From: Symbiodinium natans
Lineage: Eukaryota > Sar > Dinophyceae > Suessiales > Symbiodiniaceae
Direction of reading: 5' to 3'
Assembly (NCBI GenBank): GCA_905221605.1
Contig: CAJNDS010002205.1
Location: forward strand, 462,639 to 526,638
Length of the DNA stretch: 64,000 bases
Within the stretch, counting starts at the first letter, position 1. The number at the start of each line of letters is the position of its first letter. A program made the translations under genes and the position numbers. The notes under the pieces were generated by a model that ran no database searches, was not told the origin of the DNA, and saw only the letters and a list, made by a program, of their open reading frames with translations. Shown here piece by piece: positions 39,987 through 47,458 of the stretch.

Positions 39987-42308
39987 ATGCCTTTGACACT
40001 CAATAACACAAACACATTAACAGCGGATAACGTTATTGTAAGCGGAACTAATTTAAGTGACCTATATGCCACAAAAACAGAATTAGGAGACATCAACACC
40101 GCGAATTCTTCAAACATACAAGCAAACACCGACTCTATAGATGTTTTGAATACAAAGCAACTACAAAACTTTCATAATATCAGTTCTTTAACGCACTTAT
40201 TAGATACGGAGTATCAAACAAACACCACCTTAACGAGCACATTTTACAATAAAACAGAAATAGATACAACACTTACTAATTATTATACATCGACACAAAT
40301 AGGTTCAAATTTATCTACTAATTACCAAAACAACGCATTATTAGCTACCAATTTTTATAATAAGGGTGAGGTGGATACATTAATAGCAGGTGCGGGCGGC
40401 GGTGGTGGTTATACTGATACAGAGATTGATAACTTATTAGATTTAAGAGTTCCAGTAAGTGATTTTACCAATAGATTTAGTGCCAATCCTATTATCGATT
40501 GTTCCGCCCCTACCGTTATTCATAGTGGATTAACATTAAATAATTCAACTATAAATATTTCACCAGTAGCAGGATTATTATTCAGTAATCAGACAGGAGG
40601 AGGTGATAAAGTATTAGCGGAGTTTAAGAACGCAACGAGTTATATAACTTTACAAGGTGATAAAATATTTTGTAATAATACATCAGATGACGCTATTAAA
40701 CAATTAGATTTAACTAATAATAACGCAGGTTATAAAATGAGTGGGAAAATAGAAACACCAACAGGTGGTTTAGTAGTGGAAAATACAGCAGACGCTAATT
40801 TATCATTTACCGTTAGAAATACTGATAATTATATTACTTTTAATAATGATAATATCGATTGTTATAATTCCGTCGGTGATACAGGTAGGATTTTAAATTT
40901 AAATAATAATGCTAATGAATATGTTAAAACACATTCTTTATTAGTAGATACAGCGTCAAATACATTAACAGGCGGTTATACATTAGATGTTGTTGATAGT
41001 GCGATTATTAGACAGAATTTAAAAGTTGATGGTAATTTAGATTTAACAAATGATTTAAATTTTGACGGTGAAAATTGTAATATATCTAATAACTCAGGAC
41101 TTACATTTTATAAAGATACAACAGACGCGTCGAATGTTATGACTGTAAAAAATGCACAAGGATATTTAAAATTTAATTCATTTAATATCAATGCTTATAA
41201 CACAAGCAACGACAGTTCATCATTGCTTTTATTAAACACTGCTAACGGTAATGGTGTTTATTGTTTAAGTTTAGGCATCGGAGCAATTCAAGGAGCAAAT
41301 AAACTAAATGTAAGTGGTGGGAATGCTAATTTTGGTGGCACTTCATCATTTCAAAACATAGCAACTTTTAATAGTGATATTTATATTAATAATTCAGGGA
41401 GAATATTTCAAAGAGCAGACGTTAATAATTCATTAAATGTAATATCAACAGAAGAAATTAATTTTTCATTACAATCAAATAGAACAACCGACCCAACAAC
41501 AGGAACAATAGCACTACAATTAAACGACACTAACGGAATTACTATTAATAGAGCAGTTACAAATAACTTAACTTTTAATAGTATTGGTAATATCGTTGGT
41601 GAGGCAGATGTTATTAGTTGGGGGCGCTTTATGTTTCAAAATAGTAGTGAGTTTAAAGAAGTATTGGACGGACAATATAAATTGTTTGTTCGAAATGGAG
41701 ACACGTTAGGCGACATTAATTTAACTGTTGGATTAGAAAGTAGCACACCAGAAATACAATTAACAGACGGAAAAGTAAAAATGAATAACTTAGAAATAAC
41801 ACAAGAGACAATAAGCACCGTAGAACAAATACAATTTTTAAATACTGACGCAGGAGGCGAATATGCATTTTATTTTGGTAGTGTTTCAGTATCGAATGAT
41901 GTATTTTCAATTTCACCAAGTGGCATTCTCGTTAATGGAGATATTGAATATACTGGGTCTTTAATTCCAAGTTCTGATAAACGATTGAAAAAAGATATTA
42001 AGGAACTTAACCAAAAAAAGGCAGTGGAATTAGTTAAATACATTGTTCCAAAAACATATCATTTTATTGACGACAGACAAAAGGGTAAATCATGTTGTGG
42101 TTTTATTGCTAATGACTTTTTAAGTAAAAAAGTCCCAGATGAATGGCAAAATATAGTTAAAGAAGGCAAAGACGGATATCTAAAGTTTGATTATACTTCT
42201 TGTGTTCCTATTTTATGGAGTGCTTTACAAAATTCTTTAAATCGTATTGATAAGTTAGAAAAAGAAATAAAAACATTAAAAGGTAAAGGTAAAGGTGATG
42301 GAAAGTGA
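39987..42308 (+). CDS. Fibre/spike protein with C-terminal S74 intramolecular chaperone
   Basis: 773 residues. The N-terminal about 150 are polar helices (virion attachment or trimer start) and a Gly-rich hinge follows (AGAGGGGGYTDTE). The long middle (about 170-650) is Asn/Thr/Ser-rich with repeated beta motifs ('NTADANLSFTVRNTDNYITF', 'NNNAGYKMSGK'), like trimeric beta-helical fibres. The C-terminus from about 662 has 'SSDKRLKKDIKELNQKKA' then 'CCGFIANDF', the peptidase S74 (endosialidase-type) domain that folds the trimer and self-cleaves at a Ser near its start. Ends in a short coiled coil. Probable receptor-binding fibre. No TTAAAG box. Confidence 0.9.
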   Translation: MPLTLNNTNTLTADNVIVSGTNLSDLYATKTELGDINTANSSNIQANTDSIDVLNTKQLQNFHNISSLTHLLDTEYQTNTTLTSTFYNKTEIDTTLTNYYTSTQIGSNLSTNYQNNALLATNFYNKGEVDTLIAGAGGGGGYTDTEIDNLLDLRVPVSDFTNRFSANPIIDCSAPTVIHSGLTLNNSTINISPVAGLLFSNQTGGGDKVLAEFKNATSYITLQGDKIFCNNTSDDAIKQLDLTNNNAGYKMSGKIETPTGGLVVENTADANLSFTVRNTDNYITFNNDNIDCYNSVGDTGRILNLNNNANEYVKTHSLLVDTASNTLTGGYTLDVVDSAIIRQNLKVDGNLDLTNDLNFDGENCNISNNSGLTFYKDTTDASNVMTVKNAQGYLKFNSFNINAYNTSNDSSSLLLLNTANGNGVYCLSLGIGAIQGANKLNVSGGNANFGGTSSFQNIATFNSDIYINNSGRIFQRADVNNSLNVISTEEINFSLQSNRTTDPTTGTIALQLNDTNGITINRAVTNNLTFNSIGNIVGEADVISWGRFMFQNSSEFKEVLDGQYKLFVRNGDTLGDINLTVGLESSTPEIQLTDGKVKMNNLEITQETISTVEQIQFLNTDAGGEYAFYFGSVSVSNDVFSISPSGILVNGDIEYTGSLIPSSDKRLKKDIKELNQKKAVELVKYIVPKTYHFIDDRQKGKSCCGFIANDFLSKKVPDEWQNIVKEGKDGYLKFDYTSCVPILWSALQNSLNRIDKLEKEIKTLKGKGKGDGK

Positions 42309-42337
42309 TAAATAATATTATTATGAAAATAATATTA

Positions 42338-43132
42338 TTAATCAATAACTAATTTAGCATCAAACCTTTTATAAAACATGTCATTTACGTCTGCTTTCAT
42401 TAAGTTAATGAACAAAAAACTATATGGTTCTTCTGTTGCCAAATTATATACTTCTAATAATAATTTCTTCGCTTCTGCTAAATTTTTAGTATCTGCTACA
42501 GAAGATTTTTTAATCAATACGGCGCTTAATTCTTCAACCATTGTTTCGATTTCTTTGTAATTCCTTAATCTGAAGAAGAACAACTGACGACTATTGACAC
42601 GAATTATTGGAGACAGTGCGTTAAACTTTTGCGTTGCCGTTATAATACATATCGCTTTATGTCGTCCCCTTACGTATAATTGATTTAATAATGGACTATT
42701 GCGTGAAAAACTCTTTGAATCAGCAAAATCATCAACAATAATTAATATTGAATGCAATTGCTTGTGCCCATTCTTCTTTTGATACTCAGTTATTTTATGT
42801 TGTCTGTTTATAACTTCTTCTAATTCCGAGGGGTTGTATTCATCAAACATACATTTTTCTTTTTCTAAATCCACCTTCAATTCGTTTTGTATATACCTTT
42901 TAACAGGAGTCCAGTTAGGGTCAATTGAAACAGAGGGCGACCATACGTATATTCTCGCGAAGACGTCCTTATAGATGTCTAATATCATTGACTGTAGTAA
43001 AATACCTTTACCGCTTCCAGAAGGGCCAGTTATTATTTGACTGAAAGGTAATCTCGGGGCTACTTCATATTTAGATTGTTTGAACTCGTATTCTTTCACA
43101 TTGACAGGTTTGACTATTGGAATGTTTGACAT
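42338..43132 (-). CDS. Genome-packaging ATPase, FtsK/HerA (A32) type
   Basis: 264 residues. Walker A G-P-S-G-S-G-K-G at 36-43 (K42) in 'SQIITGPSGSGKGILLQSMI'. Walker B 'SILIIVDDFAD' with D134/D135. A sensor-like 'ICIITATQKFNALSPIIRVN' follows at the expected distance. It fits the A32-like ATPase that pumps DNA into the capsid of double-jelly-roll viruses. It is on the minus strand and converges with the spike gene (29 bp apart). No TTAAAG box. Confidence 0.93.
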   Translation of the reverse strand: MSNIPIVKPVNVKEYEFKQSKYEVAPRLPFSQIITGPSGSGKGILLQSMILDIYKDVFARIYVWSPSVSIDPNWTPVKRYIQNELKVDLEKEKCMFDEYNPSELEEVINRQHKITEYQKKNGHKQLHSILIIVDDFADSKSFSRNSPLLNQLYVRGRHKAICIITATQKFNALSPIIRVNSRQLFFFRLRNYKEIETMVEELSAVLIKKSSVADTKNLAEAKKLLLEVYNLATEEPYSFLFINLMKADVNDMFYKRFDAKLVID

Positions 43133-43171
43133 TATTATTAATACATAGAAAATTATATCGTTATTTAATAT

Positions 43172-43327
43172 ATGTACAACTACAAAAATTATATAGATGT
43201 AATGGACGAGTTAGAGAAATTAGACGAAGTAATAAAAACACCAAGATACAGAACGTGTTGTCGTAGTTTGTTAGAGTTCTTGAAAGCCGTTTGTTATTAT
43301 CTTAAAAATATGAAAAAATCTAAATAA
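43172..43327 (+). CDS. 51-residue small protein
   Basis: Starts MYNYKNYIDVMDELEKLDEV and ends in a Lys-rich tail, with a CC pair and a short hydrophobic helix (LLEFLKAVCYYL). It is divergent from the ATPase gene and 5 nt before the next ORF. The same late-type AT-rich leader precedes it. Unknown function. Confidence 0.6.
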   Translation: MYNYKNYIDVMDELEKLDEVIKTPRYRTCCRSLLEFLKAVCYYLKNMKKSK

Positions 43328-43332
43328 TATTA

Positions 43333-43677
43333 ATGGAACAGAACAGCGGAGGGTTTCACATTGATAAAAGTAGTGTTGATTGTAACTTTTGTAGATGTGG
43401 TAAAAAGGCATTGTATAAACAAACTAAAACAACAACAGATAAACAGGGTAACGTCGTAGTTAATCAGGTAGAGAATAGGAGTAGTTGGAAAATGGGCAGA
43501 GGAACGACACCCGACGGAAACGCTATTTTTAAAACTAATATGAAAGATAATGAAGATGTTGATACTGTAGATACAGGGTTCGGTTCGCGAAAACCAACGC
43601 CCGAAGAAAGAATACAAGTGTTAGAAAAAGAAGTAGAGGAGCTAAAGAAGAACTTGAAATTAAATAGTATGGATTAA
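43333..43677 (+). CDS. Small Cys-containing coiled-coil protein
   Basis: 114 residues. An N-terminal C-x2-C-x-C cluster (DCNFCRCGKKALYK) could bind a metal. The C-terminus is a heptad helix (ERIQVLEKEVEELKKNLKLN). It starts 5 nt after the 51-residue gene and looks co-transcribed. Unknown function. Confidence 0.75.
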   Translation: MEQNSGGFHIDKSSVDCNFCRCGKKALYKQTKTTTDKQGNVVVNQVENRSSWKMGRGTTPDGNAIFKTNMKDNEDVDTVDTGFGSRKPTPEERIQVLEKEVEELKKNLKLNSMD

Positions 43678-43679
43678 TA

Positions 43680-43691
43680 TTAAAGACATAT
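43680..43691 (+). promoter_or_regulatory. TTAAAGACATAT box before a GC-richer patch
   Basis: Same core as at 26923 and 39080. The only ORF behind it is 26 codons (43704-43784), so the transcript may be non-coding. Confidence 0.4.
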
Positions 43692-43759
43692 TTATATTAG
43701 ATTATGACACAAGAAAACGCGTTTTCGGTATTATGTTTAAAGAAATGTTGTTCTTTAAA

Positions 43760-43900
43760 CATGACAGTTGCCCCCAAACAGTGACGCGGAGCTTGCAAAG
43801 CTTGCGAGGCTCTGACGAGCGACCCCTTTGTTTCACATTGAACGGACACACGGAAGGGAAGTAGTGCGACACGTTCAATAGCATCTCATAAGCAGTTGCT
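43760..43900 (+). other. GC-richer patch with short inverted repeats
   Basis: An island with normal to high GC inside the AT-rich element (GACGCGGAGCTTGC, AAAGCTTGCGAGGCTC). AGCTT/AAGCT and GAGC/GCTC pairs could form small stems. No ORF beyond 26 codons on the plus strand. Possible non-coding RNA or cis element. Confidence 0.3.
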
Positions 43901-43959
43901 TAATTATTTTTTCTTCTCCCCTATACATATAATAATAATAAATTGTTATTATTATTAAT

Positions 43960-44193
43960 ATGGCTAATATAGTAGAATTTAAATTAACAAATGAACCAAA
44001 CGAAGGTTATAATCAAGACATCGGATTTTGTAAATATTGTCGTTGTTATGTTCCTAAATCGTATTTTATTGGTTGTTACGGCAAAATGTGTAAAACGTGC
44101 GTTAAATGTCGGGAAAAACATTTAACATATATTTTATATGGGAAAACTTCTAAACATTTACCAGAACAAAATGAGTATTCTAAAAGTAGCTGA
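43960..44193 (+). CDS. Small zinc-ribbon-like protein
   Basis: 77 residues with paired cysteines (FCKYCRCYV ... CYGKMCKTCVKCREKH), consistent with a zinc ribbon or treble clef. Late-type AT-rich leader ending TTATTAATATGG. Overlaps the next ORF by 23 bp. Confidence 0.7.
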   Translation: MANIVEFKLTNEPNEGYNQDIGFCKYCRCYVPKSYFIGCYGKMCKTCVKCREKHLTYILYGKTSKHLPEQNEYSKSS

Positions 44194-44440
44194 AAAATGC
44201 GATTATTATGTTACAGGTATTGATTTAGATTGTTGGTCAAGTTTAGGATGGGAACAAAGATTATTGAAATATGAACCCGAAACATTTAAATTTATTTGGG
44301 CACAGATTGACTTAAGAAAGCCAGAGAATGAAACGCAGATTAAGAAAATAATTGAACACTTGAAACCGAAAGGGTGGTGCATTCAACACGTAAAAGAACC
44401 TTTAAGCGATGCCGATATTGAGGAAATTATACGTATTTAA
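44171..44440 (+). CDS. Small hypothetical protein, overlapping start
   Basis: 89 residues from ATG 44171 (MSILKVAEKCDYYVTGIDLD). An upstream in-frame ATG at 44138 would lengthen the overlap with the previous gene. It has aromatic and charged residues with a compact look ('WSSLGWEQRLLKYEPETFKF'). Unknown function. Confidence 0.65.
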   Translation: MSILKVAEKCDYYVTGIDLDCWSSLGWEQRLLKYEPETFKFIWAQIDLRKPENETQIKKIIEHLKPKGWCIQHVKEPLSDADIEEIIRI

Positions 44441-44444
44441 AGGG
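44436..44444 (+). promoter_or_regulatory. TTTAAAGGG box (early-class promoter candidate)
   Basis: Overlaps the stop of the preceding ORF, 20 nt before the next start. Confidence 0.45.
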
Positions 44445-44464
44445 TAGAATACGTAATAACGTAT

Positions 44465-44803
44465 ATGACCGAGGGTAAGGTGAGCACGGATGAGATTTAT
44501 AACACTGTTGTAGAAAACCACAATATGACTCAATTAAAGATTAATGAGATTTTAGGACTTGTTAAACAGTTGGTTAAGGATAAGGATAAGAAACCAATCG
44601 CTTATGAAAAGAGCACGTCATCAACACCAGTTGATAAAGGCGAGAAAAGCGATTGGAGTAAGAAAAGGAAAACTTACATGGAAAGACTGAATAAGGGCGA
44701 AATCAAAGTCCCAAAACCAGAAACGTTAACATATTATGATATTGAATTTAACAAGGAAGAAGAAAAGTATCATTTTAAAGCACCCGCTAAAAGCGAGGAA
44801 TGA
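44465..44803 (+). CDS. Small Lys/Glu-rich protein
   Basis: 112 residues, mostly helical. An N-terminal heptad-like part (YNTVVENHNMTQLKINEILG) is followed by a disordered Lys-rich middle. Unknown function. Early-type box upstream. Confidence 0.7.
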   Translation: MTEGKVSTDEIYNTVVENHNMTQLKINEILGLVKQLVKDKDKKPIAYEKSTSSTPVDKGEKSDWSKKRKTYMERLNKGEIKVPKPETLTYYDIEFNKEEEKYHFKAPAKSEE

Positions 44804-44839
44804 GATGCGATTTAATATTATTTGCAATATTAAAACTCA

Positions 44840-45238
44840 TCAGGGATAAATATGATATGAAAAGTTATTTAATTTGTAAATGGCTATTGTTTCTTCAAGA
44901 TTGTCAAGTGCGGTTTTGAATACAAACCAATTATTTTTATCTTCGTTTTCGATAGGTATATATGTCCTTAAATACCATTCGGTATAATGCGAAACCCCAT
45001 TCAATATATCTTTTATTACCTTACCCCGTATATCTTTACAAACTTCATCATTTACAACATATTTAAATATTACTTTACACGAGTGGTCTCTATATAGTTC
45101 GGGGTTATTGATATTAAATATACATTCGCCCAATGAGAATTTAGGATGGACATGTATAGGTTTAGGATTTTTTATTTTAGCCGAAGGAGTTATTAAAGGT
45201 TGTGTGGTTGTTTGTTGGGTTGATGTTGAACTTCCCAT
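44840..45238 (-). CDS. Hypothetical protein with N-myristoylation-type start (MGSSTS)
   Basis: 132 residues from ATG 45238. The ORF opens at 45283, but I prefer the internal ATG because a TTTAAAGGT box (45261-45269) lies within the longer version and 22 nt before this start. The product begins MGSSTSTQQ, fitting the eukaryotic N-myristoylation rule (Gly2, small residue at 6). A Thr/Pro-rich linker leads to a compact domain with 'FSLGECIFNINNPELYRDHS' and 'YTEWYLRTYIPIE'. Membrane or virion association is inferred. Family not recognised. Confidence 0.7.
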   Translation of the reverse strand: MGSSTSTQQTTTQPLITPSAKIKNPKPIHVHPKFSLGECIFNINNPELYRDHSCKVIFKYVVNDEVCKDIRGKVIKDILNGVSHYTEWYLRTYIPIENEDKNNWFVFKTALDNLEETIAIYKLNNFSYHIYP

Positions 45239-45260
45239 GATTAACGGTTTAACATAACAT

Positions 45261-45269
45261 ACCTTTAAA
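45261..45269 (-). promoter_or_regulatory. TTTAAAGGT box of a divergent pair (minus side)
   Basis: Reads TTTAAAGGTATG toward the myristoylation-type gene. Shares TTAAAGGTAT with the plus-side box at 45296. Confidence 0.55.
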
Positions 45270-45295
45270 CGTGTATTTATCATGGCACAAAACGG

Positions 45296-45306
45296 CTTAA
45301 AGGTAT
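45296..45306 (+). promoter_or_regulatory. CTTAAAGGTAT box of a divergent pair (plus side)
   Basis: 18 nt before ATG 45325. Ten identical bases in both directions within 45 bp make this the clearest example of the motif. Confidence 0.55.
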
Positions 45307-45324
45307 AACACGTTATATATTATC

Positions 45325-45882
45325 ATGGAAATGTTCAGTGAAATCGAACAGGAGGAAATCATTAACGAGTTCTTAAACATAATTACGCTGAAAGATTATA
45401 AACACAAACTCAACAAACAAAACCAAAATTGCGAAACATGCTTAAGCGATGAGGGCAACAACATGACAAACATGTTTAAAATGCATTTTGGCTGTTGCGA
45501 GTGTTGTCATACAAAGAACAACCTTATGAAAGAGATAGACTTATGTCTTACCAAAACAAACGACAAATGTAGTATTAACGGGTTGCTTCAAATGGCGCAT
45601 AGTCAAACAGTCCAAGATGCAGAAACAAAAACACTCGTGCCTGTCAAACATGCAATGTTAAAGTTTAATGAACAGTTACACAACGGACAGAACTACTTCG
45701 ATGAAAAATACATTTACAATTCAAAAAGCGATTGGGTTGAACGACTCAAACCATACGAACGCTTATTGAACATTCATAAACACAATAACAAGTTTGTATG
45801 CAGTAAAGAGAAATTGCAAAAAATTGATTTCCAACAATTCAAAGAACAAACGCCTTATCGTCAGAAAGCGTTGTTGATGTAG
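45325..45882 (+). CDS. Cys-rich hypothetical protein
   Basis: 185 residues. Cysteine pairs at about 33-75 ('CETCLSD', 'FGCCECCHTK', 'IDLC', 'DKCS') suggest a metal site. The remainder is helical and basic. Last gene before the right inverted repeat. Early-type box upstream. No known family recognised. Confidence 0.75.
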   Translation: MEMFSEIEQEEIINEFLNIITLKDYKHKLNKQNQNCETCLSDEGNNMTNMFKMHFGCCECCHTKNNLMKEIDLCLTKTNDKCSINGLLQMAHSQTVQDAETKTLVPVKHAMLKFNEQLHNGQNYFDEKYIYNSKSDWVERLKPYERLLNIHKHNNKFVCSKEKLQKIDFQQFKEQTPYRQKALLM

Positions 45883-45918
45883 TTTAATATTATAATAATA
45901 TAATATTAAATTTCATTA

Positions 45919-46264
45919 GAGGGAGCTTGCCCCACATAAGGCTTATTGTTATTCTTGGGTTTGTGGTTTAGGGTTTACGGGTTGAAGAATAACGGGGATT
46001 TATGGGGGAAGGTGTTTTTTTCTTGGGTTTAGGCTTGGGATTTCCGGAATATGGTTTTACGGGGATTTACGGCTTGGGATTTTACGGGTTGATATTTGGC
46101 ATATGGGTATAACGGGGTTTTGGGAATATGGTTTCGGGATTTTTTGGCTTGGATTTTGGGCTAAGGAATAACGGGAATATGGTTTCGGGATTTTTGGCTT
46201 GATATTTGGGCGCCGAGTTGGCGAAATGGTTCCATAGATTAATGGGGCAAGGTGTCCCGTAAGT
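45919..46264 (-). repeat. Right terminal inverted repeat
   Basis: Reverse complement of 25418-25766 with about six small differences. The outer end is GTCCCGTAAGT. It is followed directly by the GAGGG direct repeat. Confidence 0.95.
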
Positions 46265-46269
46265 GAGGG
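46265..46269 (+). repeat. Target-site duplication, right copy (GAGGG)
   Basis: Immediately outside the right inverted repeat; matches 25413-25417. Confidence 0.7.
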
Positions 46270-46279
46270 GGGGGGGCGG

Positions 46280-46800
46280 GCGGGCTGTGGAAGGGGTCAG
46301 GTTGGCGTTCCCTAAACCCTTTTTGGGGGTGTTGGGTTCGAAGGTTTATGATTCATGAGGGCGCAACCCAACATTTATATATATATATACATGCATACAT
46401 ATGTCTTAGTCGCTGAGTAGGTAGCCTTTATCCTTTTGGGGTTTATGCAATCCTAACATAATTGAAAGGTTAACCTTTTTTGGCCCAGGGTACTCAGCAA
46501 GTAGGATATATATGTGGGCCCTAAGGGCCTACGCCTAAGCCCATACCTTCAACCTAGAGCATCCCTCAGTAGGCGGGAGCCCTAAACCTTTTTGCTACTC
46601 AGCTCCGGCAGTTTTACTTGTTTCGGAGATGGAAAATTTCACGTTTATCCGTGCTATCAATACTATGAGTATTGAAGGCAGGGAAGGTCCATGTGTAGTA
46701 CATCTATGGAATGAGGAATCCCCAACCAAGCCCTATTTGGTAGGGGTTTTGCGGCACCTACGTCCATAACGGTACGACAAGTGGACCCTCTGTCTTTGGC
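46280..46800. other. Host DNA right of the viral insertion
   Basis: Mixed sequence with a short TATATA microsatellite (46373-46390). No supportable gene. Probably the remaining 3' half of the host intron that took the insertion. Confidence 0.4.
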
Positions 46801-46802
46801 CA

Positions 46803-46990
46803 TGAACCCTAAACCCTAAACCCCTAAACCCCAAGACCCTAAAACCCTAGGACCCTAAACCCTAGGACCCTAGAACCCTAAAACCTAAACCGTCCTAAAC
46901 CCTAAGACCCTAAAACGCTAAACCCTAAACCCTAAACCCTAAACCCTAAACCCTAAACCCTAAACCCTAAACCCTAAACCCTAAACCCCC
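46803..46990 (-). repeat. CCCTAAA array, partly degenerate
   Basis: CCCTAAA mixed with CCCTAGGA/CCCTAAAA variants, becoming pure at 46918-46988. It ends just before the coiled-coil exon at 47011. Confidence 0.95.
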
Positions 46991-47010
46991 CAAACCTGGC
47001 TTCCCTGAAG

Positions 47011-47063
47011 GCGGGCCTCGAGCGAGAAGAGCAGGAGCCTGGACGCCTGGGCTGGCTCAGAGG
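47011..47063 (+). CDS. Candidate coiled-coil exon, first after the viral insertion
   Basis: CTGAAG|GCG acceptor, frame AGLEREEQEPGRLGWLRG, then a GGTGCGTG donor region. A C-strand array lies upstream and a G-strand array (47088-47213) downstream. The charged composition continues the exon at 25245-25301. Confidence 0.4.
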
Positions 47064-47087
47064 GTGCGTGATGAAGGGGCTTGAGGG

Positions 47088-47213
47088 AGTTTAGGGTTTA
47101 GGGTTTAGGGTTTAGGGTTTAGGGTTTAGGGTTTAGGGTTTAGGGTTTAGGGTTTAGGGTTTAGGGTTTAGGGTTTAGGGTTTAGGGTTCGGAAACGAGT
47201 TTGGTTTAGGGTT
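47088..47213 (+). repeat. TTTAGGG telomere-like array
   Basis: About sixteen G-strand heptamers, then a short break. It directly faces the C-strand array at 47222-47458. Confidence 0.96.
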
Positions 47214-47221
47214 TAGGGTTT

Positions 47222-47458
47222 AGGAACCCCGAACTTTCAAACCCCTAAACCGCCTAAACCCCGTACTAAACCCCCCAAAGCCCCCAAACCCTAAACCCCT
47301 GAACCCCCAAAACCCCAAAACCACAAAACCCCAAAACCCCCAAAACCCCAAAACCCCCAAACCTGAACCCTAAACCCCCAAAACCCTAAACCTGAACCTC
47401 AAACCCTAAACCCTAAACCCTAAACCCCAAACCCCAAACCCTAAACCCTAAACCCCAA
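47222..47458 (-). repeat. CCCTAAA/CCCCAAAA array
   Basis: C-strand units with many variants. Inverted partner of 47088-47213; the two together would form a full intron. Confidence 0.9.

Larger units (their letters stand above)
25418..46264. mobile_element. Integrated Polinton-like virus / Maverick-type element, complete
   Basis: An AT-rich, intronless block of about 20.8 kb in a GC-richer, intron-rich host. It is bounded by about 345-bp inverted repeats and a 5-bp direct repeat. It encodes the Polinton-like virus hallmarks: rve integrase, DNA polymerase fused to helicase, double-jelly-roll capsid, penton-like protein, packaging ATPase and an S74 fibre. Accessory GIY-YIG nucleases, a lipase-like enzyme and small zinc-binding proteins complete it. 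Genes from 26.3 to 36.7 kb are on the minus strand; those from 36.7 to 45.9 kb are mostly on the plus strand. No ORF of a hallmark gene is broken. Virophage is the main alternative, but the rve integrase plus long inverted repeats and this capsid favour the Polinton-like group. Confidence 0.95.
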
